From the NCBI GenBank assembly GCA_016937855.1, contig JAFGVU010000215.1:1-32099 (forward strand): a stretch of 32,099 nucleotides of DNA. Direction: 5' to 3'. Below the pieces are notes generated by a model. The model saw only the letters and a program-made list of their open reading frames with translations. It searched no databases and was not told the DNA's origin. Origin of the DNA: Bacteroidales bacterium (GTDB lineage Bacteria; Bacteroidota; Bacteroidia; Bacteroidales; ML635J-15). Within the stretch, counting starts at the first letter, position 1. Each line of letters opens with the position of its first letter. Positions 22,294-28,760 of this stretch are shown here, piece after piece. Position numbers and translations under genes: made by a program.

Positions 22294-24111
22294 ATGAGTT
22301 TTTTCAACATAAAAGGAACAGTTAACCCATTAACAGCTTTGGCTCAGTTTGCTAAAAAACCTCATACTTTGCGTTTCCCGGAAGTTGAAGTTGAAGCAAA
22401 AGACAGATACAGAGGGGTTCATTATAATGATTTACAAGCATGTATTGGTTGTGGTAATTGTTCCACTATTTGCATGAATGAGGCTATCGACATGATTAAT
22501 ATAGCCGGGATTGACTCTTCAAAAGGCGATACTGGGCTTCGTCCAAGAGTTGATAATGGTCGTTGTTGTTGGTGTGCTTTGTGTGTTGAGGTTTGTCCTA
22601 CCGGTTCATTAAGTCTTACCAAAGATTATATTTATGTTACAGAAGATGCTGACGCATTTTTGTGGACTCCGGGTGTTGATAATCCTGAAGGAGTAAATCT
22701 TAAAAGCTTTGTTTCCAGTAAAGAACATTCATTGAACGTTTACGGAAGAGTTCCAATGAAAGAACTTGTCGGAATGGAACGTGTGAAATCATTTGCCGAA
22801 GTTGTTCTTGGATACGAGGAAGCCGAAGCCAGACTTGAAGCTAGTCGTTGTATTAGTTGCGGTATTTGCACCGAAGTTTGTCCTGAACACATGCATATTC
22901 CTGAATACATAAATGCAATTGCTGCCGGAAAGGATGAAGATGCTCTTAGAATTATTTATGATAATAATCCATTCCCTGAAATGTGCGGAAAAGTTTGTAC
23001 ACGTCGCTGCGAAGAGGTTTGTGCAATGACACATAGAGGAGTAGAAGATGATCCACATGATAAAGGTGCTATTGCTATTCGTTGGTTAAAACGATACGTA
23101 ACAGAAACTGCTCCTACTGCTGAAAGAATTAAAGAAATTGTTAACCCTGAAATTTCAGAATCTAACGGATTTAAAGTTAGCATTATTGGTGCTGGTCCAT
23201 CTGGACTTACTGCCGGATATTATTTAGCTCTGAGAGGTTTTGATGTTACAATATACGAAGCTCTTAATAAAGCAGGCGGTATGACTATGTGGGGAATTCC
23301 AAAATATCGTTTCCCAATGGATAGTCTCGACAAACAAGTTGAGTATATGGAAAGTATCGGCGTAAAAATTAAATACAACACAAGAGTTGGAGTTGATATT
23401 CAATTTGATGATATTTATAGTAATTCTGATGCCGTATTTTTAGGAATTGGTTATCAAAAAGCGTGGACTTTGGGTATTGACGGAGACGACATGCCGGGAG
23501 TTATTGCAGCAGTTGATTATTTGAGAGAAATAAACGGTGGAGGAACCCTTGATGTTGGAAATAAAGTAGTTGTAATTGGAGGCGGTAACGTTGCTATTGA
23601 CGGAGCCAGAGTTTCTGCTCGTCATGGTGCAGATGTTACAATTCTTTATCGTCGTAGAGTTCAGGATATGCCTGCAGATTGGGAAGAAATTGAAGGTGCT
23701 GAACACGAAGGTATTACAATTGTTCCTCAAGGTATTCCTGTTAAATTTATTGCCGGAGATGATGGAAAGGTCAAATATGTTCGTTACTTGAAAGCTGAAA
23801 TGAAAGTTGAAAAAGAAGGCGCAAGACCAAGTCCTGTTGCTATCGAAGGAAGTGAAACAGACATTGAAGTAACTACAGTTATTGGTGCAATTGGTCAGGA
23901 AGCTGATTATTCGTTCATTCCTGAATCATTTAAAGATAAAATTGAAATTAACCGAGGTAGAATTATCACTTATGAATACAATCAGACAAAAGATCCGAAA
24001 GTATTTGCAGGCGGAGATACTGTTAACAAAACAGCTGATGCAATTAGTGCTATCGCTGACGGTTTCCAAGCAGTAAAAGGCATCGTAAAAATGTTACTTA
24101 AAGAAGAATAA
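22294..24111 (+). CDS. Fusion of a NuoI-like 2x[4Fe-4S] domain with an NfnB/GltD-like FAD/NAD(P)H oxidoreductase
   Basis: The 605-residue protein begins with a NuoI-like ferredoxin domain. Cluster 1 ligands are Cys50, 53, 56 and 60; cluster 2 ligands are Cys91, 94, 97 and 101. After a linker (about 115-180) comes the GltD/NfnB-type part. Its N-terminal iron-sulfur ligands are Cys186, 189, 192, 196 and Cys231, 235, 239, 243. The FAD site is IIGAGPSGLTAGYYLA (297-312), the NAD(P)H site is VVVIGGGNVAIDGARVSARH (425-444), and the C-terminal FAD contact is FAGGDTVNKTADAISAIADG. GltD and NfnB use NADPH, but the nucleotide here is not decidable by eye. A wire of up to four [4Fe-4S] clusters can link NAD(P)H/FAD to the NuoB-like cluster. 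No NfnA-like [2Fe-2S] partner is encoded nearby. It is the last gene of the operon, before a strong terminator. Confidence 0.93.
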   Translation: MSFFNIKGTVNPLTALAQFAKKPHTLRFPEVEVEAKDRYRGVHYNDLQACIGCGNCSTICMNEAIDMINIAGIDSSKGDTGLRPRVDNGRCCWCALCVEVCPTGSLSLTKDYIYVTEDADAFLWTPGVDNPEGVNLKSFVSSKEHSLNVYGRVPMKELVGMERVKSFAEVVLGYEEAEARLEASRCISCGICTEVCPEHMHIPEYINAIAAGKDEDALRIIYDNNPFPEMCGKVCTRRCEEVCAMTHRGVEDDPHDKGAIAIRWLKRYVTETAPTAERIKEIVNPEISESNGFKVSIIGAGPSGLTAGYYLALRGFDVTIYEALNKAGGMTMWGIPKYRFPMDSLDKQVEYMESIGVKIKYNTRVGVDIQFDDIYSNSDAVFLGIGYQKAWTLGIDGDDMPGVIAAVDYLREINGGGTLDVGNKVVVIGGGNVAIDGARVSARHGADVTILYRRRVQDMPADWEEIEGAEHEGITIVPQGIPVKFIAGDDGKVKYVRYLKAEMKVEKEGARPSPVAIEGSETDIEVTTVIGAIGQEADYSFIPESFKDKIEINRGRIITYEYNQTKDPKVFAGGDTVNKTADAISAIADGFQAVKGIVKMLLKEE

Positions 24112-24132
24112 CAATCATAATTTATAACTGTT

Positions 24133-24163
24133 AAAACTCTCGCATAATTGCGGGAGTTTTTTT
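24133..24163 (+). terminator. Intrinsic terminator of the Mrp/Nuo-like operon
   Basis: AAAACTCTCGCA and TGCGGGAGTTTT pair around a TAAT loop (10-12 bp with one T-G pair), followed by a run of seven T. It lies 21 bases after the last stop codon, so it closes the operon cleanly. Confidence 0.9.
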
Positions 24164-24179
24164 ATGTGAATAAACATAT

Positions 24180-24553
24180 AGCGAAGAATTTATATCTAAC
24201 AAAATCCTTCGCCTGTTAAAATCATTTCTTATTGTTCATTATACTTGAATTATTAAGCATATAAATTATACAGACAGCTTATTTTGGTTTAAGTTTTTAA
24301 TTAAATTCAGGAATATTAGTAAGTTTTCAATTTATACTTTCTATTTTGCGAAAAAAACGGGTCGTCCCGCTGGGACTTTTTTGTTATGTTATGATATAGT
24401 GGCACTTGCGTGCCACTTTTCAAACAGACTGTCCCGCTGGGACTTTTTTAGATGTCTTACTTAACGACCTTAGTTTCTGAATTGAAAAAGTTAAGCGAAG
24501 AATTAATATCTAACAAAACCCTTCGCTTTTAAAATTATTTTTTATTCTTCATT
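24180..24553 (+). repeat. Pair of imperfect 60-base direct repeats
   Basis: The copies at 24180-24240 and 24494-24553 differ by about six substitutions and one indel. Both start with AGCGAAGAATT, contain ATATCTAACAAAA and end in TTCATT. Each carries an internal inverted repeat GCGAAG/CTTCGC with an about 20-base loop. They flank the three-hairpin block like arms of a small repetitive element or a local duplication. Confidence 0.75.
24364..24449 (+). repeat. Three stacked hairpins, outer two identical
   Basis: GTCCCGCTGGGACTTTTTT occurs at 24364-24382 and again at 24431-24449. Between them AGTGGCA-CTTGCG-TGCCACT-TTT forms a third hairpin (24398-24420). All are followed by T-runs in the plus direction and look like terminators, but the operon's own terminator stands 200 bases upstream. 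Short G/C-rich palindromes of this kind are often dispersed (REP-like) in Bacteroidetes genomes. Confidence 0.7.
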
Positions 24554-24586
24554 GTCCTCTGTTCATTGTTCATTGTTCTTTGAAAA

Positions 24587-25495
24587 TTATTTTCTTCTAG
24601 ATAATTCACTTGCGTATTCCATTCCAAGCGTGTTTTTGCTTTCTTTTGCCCAATCCGTAAGTTTTGTTTTACCCGTTGCAGGAGTATCCACGTAGAGTAG
24701 GTTTTTCATTAATCCTCGAATCTCAGGGAACGTAATTGTAACATCATTCTGCTTTTTGCTTATTTTTTTCCCAACTAAATAACCAATCCATGGCGGAGCG
24801 CAAATCACAGGTTTTTTTATTCCTATTATTTTCATTATGGTTTTAATCAAACCGCGATATGTAAATGTTTCTGGACCTATGGCATTAACAATGTTATTTT
24901 CCGGATTTTCAGCTTCTTCAACTAAAATATTTGCAAAATCTTCGACATGAATCGGTTGAATTTTGTACAAACCAGGTCCAAATGTCCCCATAATTGGCAG
25001 TTTTCTGATTGTCCAAGCTATATTATTGATTAAAATGTCATTGTCGCCGAATAGAACTGCCGGTCTGACAATCGAATATGATATTCCAAGATTTATCAAG
25101 TAGTCTTCAAGTTCTCCTTTGCCTTTAAAATATTCTAGTTTTGAGTTTTTGTCGGGATTTGTGATGCTTACATGAACAATTTTCTTAATTCCCGCTTTTT
25201 TTGCTGCCTCGAAAAGTATTCTAGTGTTTTCAACGGCTTCATGGTGATTGAACTTTTTGTGATTAAAACGCACCCAATATGTGTTAATTAAAATTGTGCA
25301 ATCTTTTAGACTTTCTGATAATTTATCCGGATTTTGAAAATCGAGCGGAACAATTTCCAGTTTGTCGCCAAATGGATTTGGTTTCTGCGTAGAATTTGTA
25401 AGAGTTTTGACTTGTAATCCATTGTTAAATAATATGTTAGCTACGTGTTTCCCTGAATAGCCTAAGGCTCCTGTTACTGCAATTTTTGTTTTCAT
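24587..25495 (-). CDS. NAD(P)-binding atypical SDR (NmrA / NDUFA9-like)
   Basis: The 302-residue protein opens with the Rossmann dinucleotide loop AVTGALGYSGKHVANIL (TGxxGxxG, residues 7-23). An ILINTYWV strand and a KKIVHVSITNPDKNSKLEY region follow, ending in YFKGK, a plausible YxxxK pair, and then SIVRPAVLFG, typical of NmrA/NDUFA9-like atypical SDRs. It probably binds NAD(P)H; the substrate is unknown and a sensor or chaperone role is also possible. It is downstream of a GbsR/MarR-type regulator on the same strand (124-base gap), and a palindrome shared with the regulator's promoter lies 30-49 bases before its ATG. Its 3' end faces the repeat region. Confidence 0.85.
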   Translation of the reverse strand: MKTKIAVTGALGYSGKHVANILFNNGLQVKTLTNSTQKPNPFGDKLEIVPLDFQNPDKLSESLKDCTILINTYWVRFNHKKFNHHEAVENTRILFEAAKKAGIKKIVHVSITNPDKNSKLEYFKGKGELEDYLINLGISYSIVRPAVLFGDNDILINNIAWTIRKLPIMGTFGPGLYKIQPIHVEDFANILVEEAENPENNIVNAIGPETFTYRGLIKTIMKIIGIKKPVICAPPWIGYLVGKKISKKQNDVTITFPEIRGLMKNLLYVDTPATGKTKLTDWAKESKNTLGMEYASELSRRK

Positions 25496-25524
25496 GCTTA
25501 TTTGTTTTTATTGTTGTTATAGAA

Positions 25525-25544
25525 GTTTCAATAATTTTTGAAAG
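25525..25544 (-). promoter_or_regulatory. Operator-like palindrome before the SDR gene
   Basis: GTTTCAATAATTTTTGAAAG reads as an imperfect palindrome (TTTCAA...TTGAAA). It differs at only 3 of 20 positions from the palindrome at 26208-26227 upstream of the neighbouring regulator gene. No TAnnTTTG promoter was found here, so it may act as a repressor roadblock or as a second regulator site. Confidence 0.55.
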
Positions 25545-25619
25545 TTTTAGTTTTAAAAAAAGTTGCATTCCGTTTACATTGTTCTGGAAGACAACTAGGT
25601 TTGTGATTTGGACTTTTTT

Positions 25620-26120
25620 TTATTTAAGAAGTTTAATAAACTTCGACCAAAACCAATTTTCGTCCATTTTTATAAATTTTTCGAGCATTGAATCTGCTTC
25701 CATTGCAAATTTTTCGATATTTTCGATTTTAGCTTTAAATGCCTCTGCTTCGGGAGTTTGTTCTTCTATTTCTTTAAAATTTTTCACAACTTTTAGCATT
25801 GGATCAAGTTCTTTTTCTTTTCTTACTTTTAGCACTCGTTTCAGCACAACCCACAAATCTTTTTCACCAACAAAAAACTCTCTTCTTTCGCCAAATTTAT
25901 GTTCTTTATAGACTAATTGCCAGTCAATTAAGGTTCTTACATTCATGTTTACGTTTCCACGAGAAATTTGAAGTTTTTCCATTATATCTTCTGTGGAAAT
26001 AGGTTCTTCGGTAGTAATAAAAAGTGCATGTATTTGTGCAAGAGTTTTATTGATTCCCCATTGAGAACCTAAACTTCCCCATGATTTGATAAAATTTTCT
26101 TGTGCTTCGTTGAGTTTCAT
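25620..26120 (-). CDS. GbsR/MarR-type transcriptional regulator
   Basis: A 166-residue winged-helix protein of the GbsR-like MarR branch. KSWGSLGSQWGINKTLAQIHALF (residues 13-35) is the typical N-terminal helix pair. The helix-turn-helix spans PISTEDIMEKLQISRGNVNMNVRTLIDW (about 40-67), and the wing is KEHKFGERREFFVGE. The C-terminal half (about 85-150) is a charged helical dimerisation region. Members of this family repress osmoprotectant or metal/efflux genes, and the ligand here is unknown. Its promoter is overlapped by a palindrome that also occurs before the downstream SDR gene, which points to autoregulation and control of that gene. Confidence 0.88.
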   Translation of the reverse strand: MKLNEAQENFIKSWGSLGSQWGINKTLAQIHALFITTEEPISTEDIMEKLQISRGNVNMNVRTLIDWQLVYKEHKFGERREFFVGEKDLWVVLKRVLKVRKEKELDPMLKVVKNFKEIEEQTPEAEAFKAKIENIEKFAMEADSMLEKFIKMDENWFWSKFIKLLK

Positions 26121-26182
26121 AACATAAAATTGTTAAAGTGTGAATTGAAAATATGTTGATAATTTAGTTTTAAATATAAACG

Positions 26183-26227
26183 CAAAAATATGTAAAATGT
26201 TTCTAAACTTTCAATAAAATTTGAAAG
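26183..26227 (-). promoter_or_regulatory. Regulator promoter overlapped by an operator-like palindrome
   Basis: On the minus strand TTG (26214-26212), a 21-base spacer and TATTTTTG (26190-26183) match the Bacteroidetes promoter consensus. The palindrome CTTTCAATAAAATTTGAAAG (26208-26227, arms CTTTCAA/TTGAAAG with a 6-base centre) includes that TTG. A protein bound there would block the -33 contact, a standard autorepression layout. Transcription would start near 26176, about 55 bases before the ATG. Confidence 0.7.
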
Positions 26228-26581
26228 CTTGTTTTTTTAGTTTGATTTAGTGGTAGTTAGGGTAGAAGTTGAAGTTAAAAATAAGGAGAATATTTTTAGT
26301 TTTTATGAGAAATATAAATTTTATATGTGCGATTATTTTTTAATTTTCAAAAGAATTGAGGTTAAAACTATTTTTCTTAGTTTGTAAATTAGGTAATTAG
26401 AATTATATTTGCAGATTGATGTTTTTAGGCAAAAATATTTTTAGTCGTTCATTTTCAGACGTTAAAACGTACAAACTGTGCGAATCAAAGAACATAGAAA
26501 ATAGTTTTAAACTAATCAGAATGGTCTTTTCAATAATACTTTATAACATCAAAACTTTATAAACTTTATAACTCATTTATT
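26228..26581. other. Spacer with the carbamoyltransferase promoter and a long leader
   Basis: These 354 bases hold no convincing gene. A promoter sits at 26382-26411. The following about 165-base leader contains the small palindrome ACGT-TAAA-ACGT near 26460-26471 and a repeated AACTTTATA near 26550-26572. No known riboswitch fold was recognised. Confidence 0.55.
26382..26411 (+). promoter_or_regulatory. Promoter of the carbamoyltransferase gene
   Basis: TTG (26382-26384), a 19-base spacer and TATATTTG (26404-26411) match the Bacteroidetes consensus. Transcription would start near 26418, leaving an untranslated leader of about 164 bases before the ATG at 26582. That is long for this genome and could hold regulation. 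Confidence 0.7.
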
Positions 26582-27775
26582 ATGCAAAACATTAAACAAC
26601 TTATTAACCAAATTGCAGGTTATAAAACCGAAAATCTTTTTGGGCACGATTTTATCAATACTTGGGATAAAAATCTAAACGAACTTAAACAACTATTGCT
26701 TGTTGCTGAAACTCTTAAAGAAATGAGAGACAATAACATATCAGCAAAAATGTTTAAATCAGGATTGGCTGTTTCTCTTTTTAGAGATAACTCAACTCGT
26801 ACTCGTTTTTCTTATTCTTCTGCTGCTAATTTACTTGGGCTAGCTGTTCAGGATTTGGACGAAGGCAAAGCGCAAATTGCTCATGGTGAAACAGTTCGCG
26901 AAACAGCAAACATGATTTCTTTCCTTTCCGAAGTAATTGGTATTCGTGATGATATGTATCTTGGAGCAGGCGAAAAATATATGCGTGAAGTTGGTGATGC
27001 TCTTACCGATGGTTTCCAACAAGGCGTTTTACCTTCACGTCCTGCAATTGTTAACCTACAAAGTGATGTTGATCATCCAACTCAATCATTGGCTGATTTA
27101 CAACACCTTGTAAAATATTTTGGTAGCCTTGATAATTTAAAAGGCAAAAAAATAGCTGTAACATGGGCATATTCACCTAGTTACGGAAAACCACTTTCAG
27201 TTCCTCAAGGAATTATTGGTCTTATGACACGTTTTGGAATGGATGTTTCTTTAGCTTATCCTAAAAATTATAATTTAATTCCTGAAGTTGAGCAATTGGC
27301 TGATAAACAAGCACAAGAAAACGGAAGTAAATTTGAAATCGTTGATTCAATGGAAGCAGCGTTTGAAAATGCAGATATTATTTATCCAAAAAGCTGGGCT
27401 CCATATTGGGTAATGGGCGAACGCACAAAATTGTTGCAAAATAAAGATCATGACGGACTAAAAGCTCTTGAAAAACAAGCTCTTGCAGAAAATGCAAATC
27501 ACATGAATTGGGAAACAGATGAAGCAAAAGTGAAACTTACAAAAGGCGGAAAAGCTCTATACATGCACCCGCTACCTGCTGATATTTCAGGACTTAGCTG
27601 TGTAAACGGAGAAGTAACAAATGAAATTTTCGACCGTTACAGAATTGAAACATACAAAGAAGCAGGCTGGAAACCTTATGTTATTGCTGCAATGATGCTT
27701 ACAAGCAAATTCCAAAATCCGGCTCAGGCTTTACAACAAATGCTAGATAAAAATTCAAAAAGAATTATGTACTAG
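26582..27775 (+). CDS. ygeW: YgeW-type knotted carbamoyltransferase
   Basis: The 397-residue protein matches the YgeW family in length and motifs. The carbamoyl-phosphate loop is SLFRDNSTRTRFSY (65-78, Ser71-Thr-Arg-Thr-Arg). The second-substrate and carbamoyl-phosphate residues lie in VDHPTQSLADLQHL, and the C-terminal HPLPADISGLSCVNGEVT loop is characteristic of YgeW rather than of ornithine or aspartate transcarbamylases. The family has the knotted fold of N-acetylornithine transcarbamylase, and its amino-acid substrate cannot be read from sequence. E. coli ygeW sits in a purine-catabolic cluster, while here it stands alone with its own promoter and no ureide or purine genes nearby. It is cytoplasmic. 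Confidence 0.93.
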   Translation: MQNIKQLINQIAGYKTENLFGHDFINTWDKNLNELKQLLLVAETLKEMRDNNISAKMFKSGLAVSLFRDNSTRTRFSYSSAANLLGLAVQDLDEGKAQIAHGETVRETANMISFLSEVIGIRDDMYLGAGEKYMREVGDALTDGFQQGVLPSRPAIVNLQSDVDHPTQSLADLQHLVKYFGSLDNLKGKKIAVTWAYSPSYGKPLSVPQGIIGLMTRFGMDVSLAYPKNYNLIPEVEQLADKQAQENGSKFEIVDSMEAAFENADIIYPKSWAPYWVMGERTKLLQNKDHDGLKALEKQALAENANHMNWETDEAKVKLTKGGKALYMHPLPADISGLSCVNGEVTNEIFDRYRIETYKEAGWKPYVIAAMMLTSKFQNPAQALQQMLDKNSKRIMY

Positions 27776-27781
27776 ATTTGG

Positions 27782-27813
27782 TTGTATTATTTGTTTAAAA
27801 TTTAGTATCTTTG
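27782..27813 (+). promoter_or_regulatory. Promoter in front of a short leader and the BrnT locus
   Basis: TTG (27782-27784), a 21-base spacer and TATCTTTG (27806-27813) match the consensus exactly. The predicted start lies near 27819-27820, directly at an ATG (27819) that opens a 13-codon ORF (MKRKIFIEIRINY, stop at 27858-27860). The toxin gene begins 155 bases further on, beyond a terminator-like hairpin. Confidence 0.65.
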
Positions 27814-27864
27814 TCTTAATGAAACGTAAAATATTCATAGAGATTAGAATAAATTACTAATGTC

Positions 27865-27902
27865 AAAAAGAGCTGTTTATTTTATGTTGCAGTTCTTTTT
27901 TT
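27865..27902 (+). terminator. Terminator-like hairpin between ygeW and brnT
   Basis: AAAAGAGCTG (27866-27875) pairs with CAGTTCTTTT (27890-27899) with one G-U pair and a 14-base loop, then more T. It can end ygeW transcription, or attenuate the transcript that starts near 27820, giving an RNA of about 80 bases. Confidence 0.6.
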
Positions 27903-27974
27903 ATAATAACCGTTAAGTTCTGTTTAGAATATAAAAACGATGAATTTAACAACTAAATATTAAAATATCATGAA

Positions 27975-28259
27975 ATGAATTTTGAAAAATTCCAATGGGA
28001 TGATAACAAAAATGAATTAAACATTAATAAGCACCAAATTGACTTTAATGATGCAAAAAAAGTTTTTGAGGATGAAAATATATTAATTTCCGAGGATGAA
28101 CGAAAAAAATACGGAGAAACAAGATGGCAAGTTATTGGTAAAATGTATAACTTAATAATATTTGTAGCTTTTACATATAGAAATGAGGAGGTTAGGATTA
28201 TTTCAGCAAGAAGGGCTAATTATAGAGAAAGAGAAAAATATCAAACAAATAGTTTTTAA
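27975..28259 (+). CDS. brnT: BrnT family type II toxin
   Basis: The 94-residue protein has the BrnT (DUF497) pattern along its whole length: FQWDDNKNELNINKHQIDF (6-24), DAKKVFED, a GETRWQVIGK motif (46-55), IIFVAFTYRNEEVRIISARR and the final REREKY. BrnT toxins have a RelE-like fold, cleave RNA and are neutralised by the DNA-binding BrnA encoded next door. The adjacent gene starts 12 bases downstream, consistent with a toxin-first bicistron. It is cytoplasmic. I see no truncation. Confidence 0.92.
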   Translation: MNFEKFQWDDNKNELNINKHQIDFNDAKKVFEDENILISEDERKKYGETRWQVIGKMYNLIIFVAFTYRNEEVRIISARRANYREREKYQTNSF

Positions 28260-28271
28260 AAAACAGTAGCT

Positions 28272-28652
28272 ATGGAACAGCAAATTACAGCAAAAGAAGC
28301 CATTGAGCTTATAAAAACAAATAAATACAACGGTTATTATATTATTAAATTTGATGATGAAAAAATAACTTTTCAAGATGCAATTCTTTTGGGACGCTTT
28401 GGTATTGATGTTCCTGAAAATTTTATTTTTTACGATGATGATAATATAGATTACTCTGATATTCCGGAATTAACTCAAGATGACATAAATTCTGGTAAAG
28501 TTATTCCATATATAAATGCTCATATTCCATTAGAAAATGAAATTAGAGAATGGATAAAAAAAGAAAATATAAACATAGGAGAATTAACAGGTAATTTGAT
28601 AAAAAATTTCTACGAAAACATCAAAACTCTTTATAAAAATACCGCTCTTTAA
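28272..28652 (+). CDS. BrnA-like antitoxin with N-terminal extension
   Basis: The 126-residue protein is encoded directly behind brnT, where the antitoxin is expected. Residues about 66-126 contain SDIPELTQDD, which matches the toxin-binding start of BrnA, then a probable ribbon (INAHIPLENEIREWI) and a helix pair (INIGELTGNLIKNFYENI), like a ribbon-helix-helix domain but divergent from the usual TIRLD...YQTRIN. The first about 60 residues (AKEAIELIKTNKYNGYYIIKF onward) have no counterpart in classical BrnA and look like a separate small alpha/beta module. The link to BrnT rests on position and the SDIPELT motif. Its own terminator follows. Confidence 0.7.
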   Translation: MEQQITAKEAIELIKTNKYNGYYIIKFDDEKITFQDAILLGRFGIDVPENFIFYDDDNIDYSDIPELTQDDINSGKVIPYINAHIPLENEIREWIKKENINIGELTGNLIKNFYENIKTLYKNTAL

Positions 28653-28660
28653 ACTTTATT

Positions 28661-28690
28661 GCCACAGATTTATTTGTGGCTTTTTATTTT
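28661..28690 (+). terminator. Terminator of the brnT locus
   Basis: GCCACAGA (28661-28668) pairs with TTTGTGGC (28673-28680) around a short T/A loop, followed by TTTTTATTTT. It stands 8 bases past the antitoxin-like stop codon. Confidence 0.8.
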
Positions 28691-28760
28691 GAAAATATAG
28701 TTTTTTGATTTTCATGAATAAAGCATTTATAAACCTGTATATTTATAAGGTGTAAAACAT

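Larger units (their letters stand above)
24166..24586. other. Gene-free spacer of repeats and hairpins
   Basis: No ORF of note is present. The stretch holds two imperfect 60-base direct repeats (24180-24240, 24494-24553), three hairpins between them, and a TTCATTG-rich tail (24560-24580). It separates two convergent transcription units. Confidence 0.7.

Noticed and set aside
12836-24111. Reading the operon as ordinary complex I or as a hydrogen-evolving MBH
   Set aside because: NuoE, F, G, A, J and N are missing, Mrp E/F/G/B/C are present, and the large subunit has lost the fourth Ni ligand and the first-motif histidine.
25486-25911. A 141-codon plus-strand Phe/Ser-rich frame opposite the regulator
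   Set aside because: It is antisense to the regulator gene, with biased Ser/Phe composition typical of the complement of a Lys/Glu-rich protein.
26318-26356. 12-codon ORF (MRNINFICAIIF) preceded by AAGGAG
   Set aside because: It is very short, upstream of the mapped promoter, and has no supporting context.
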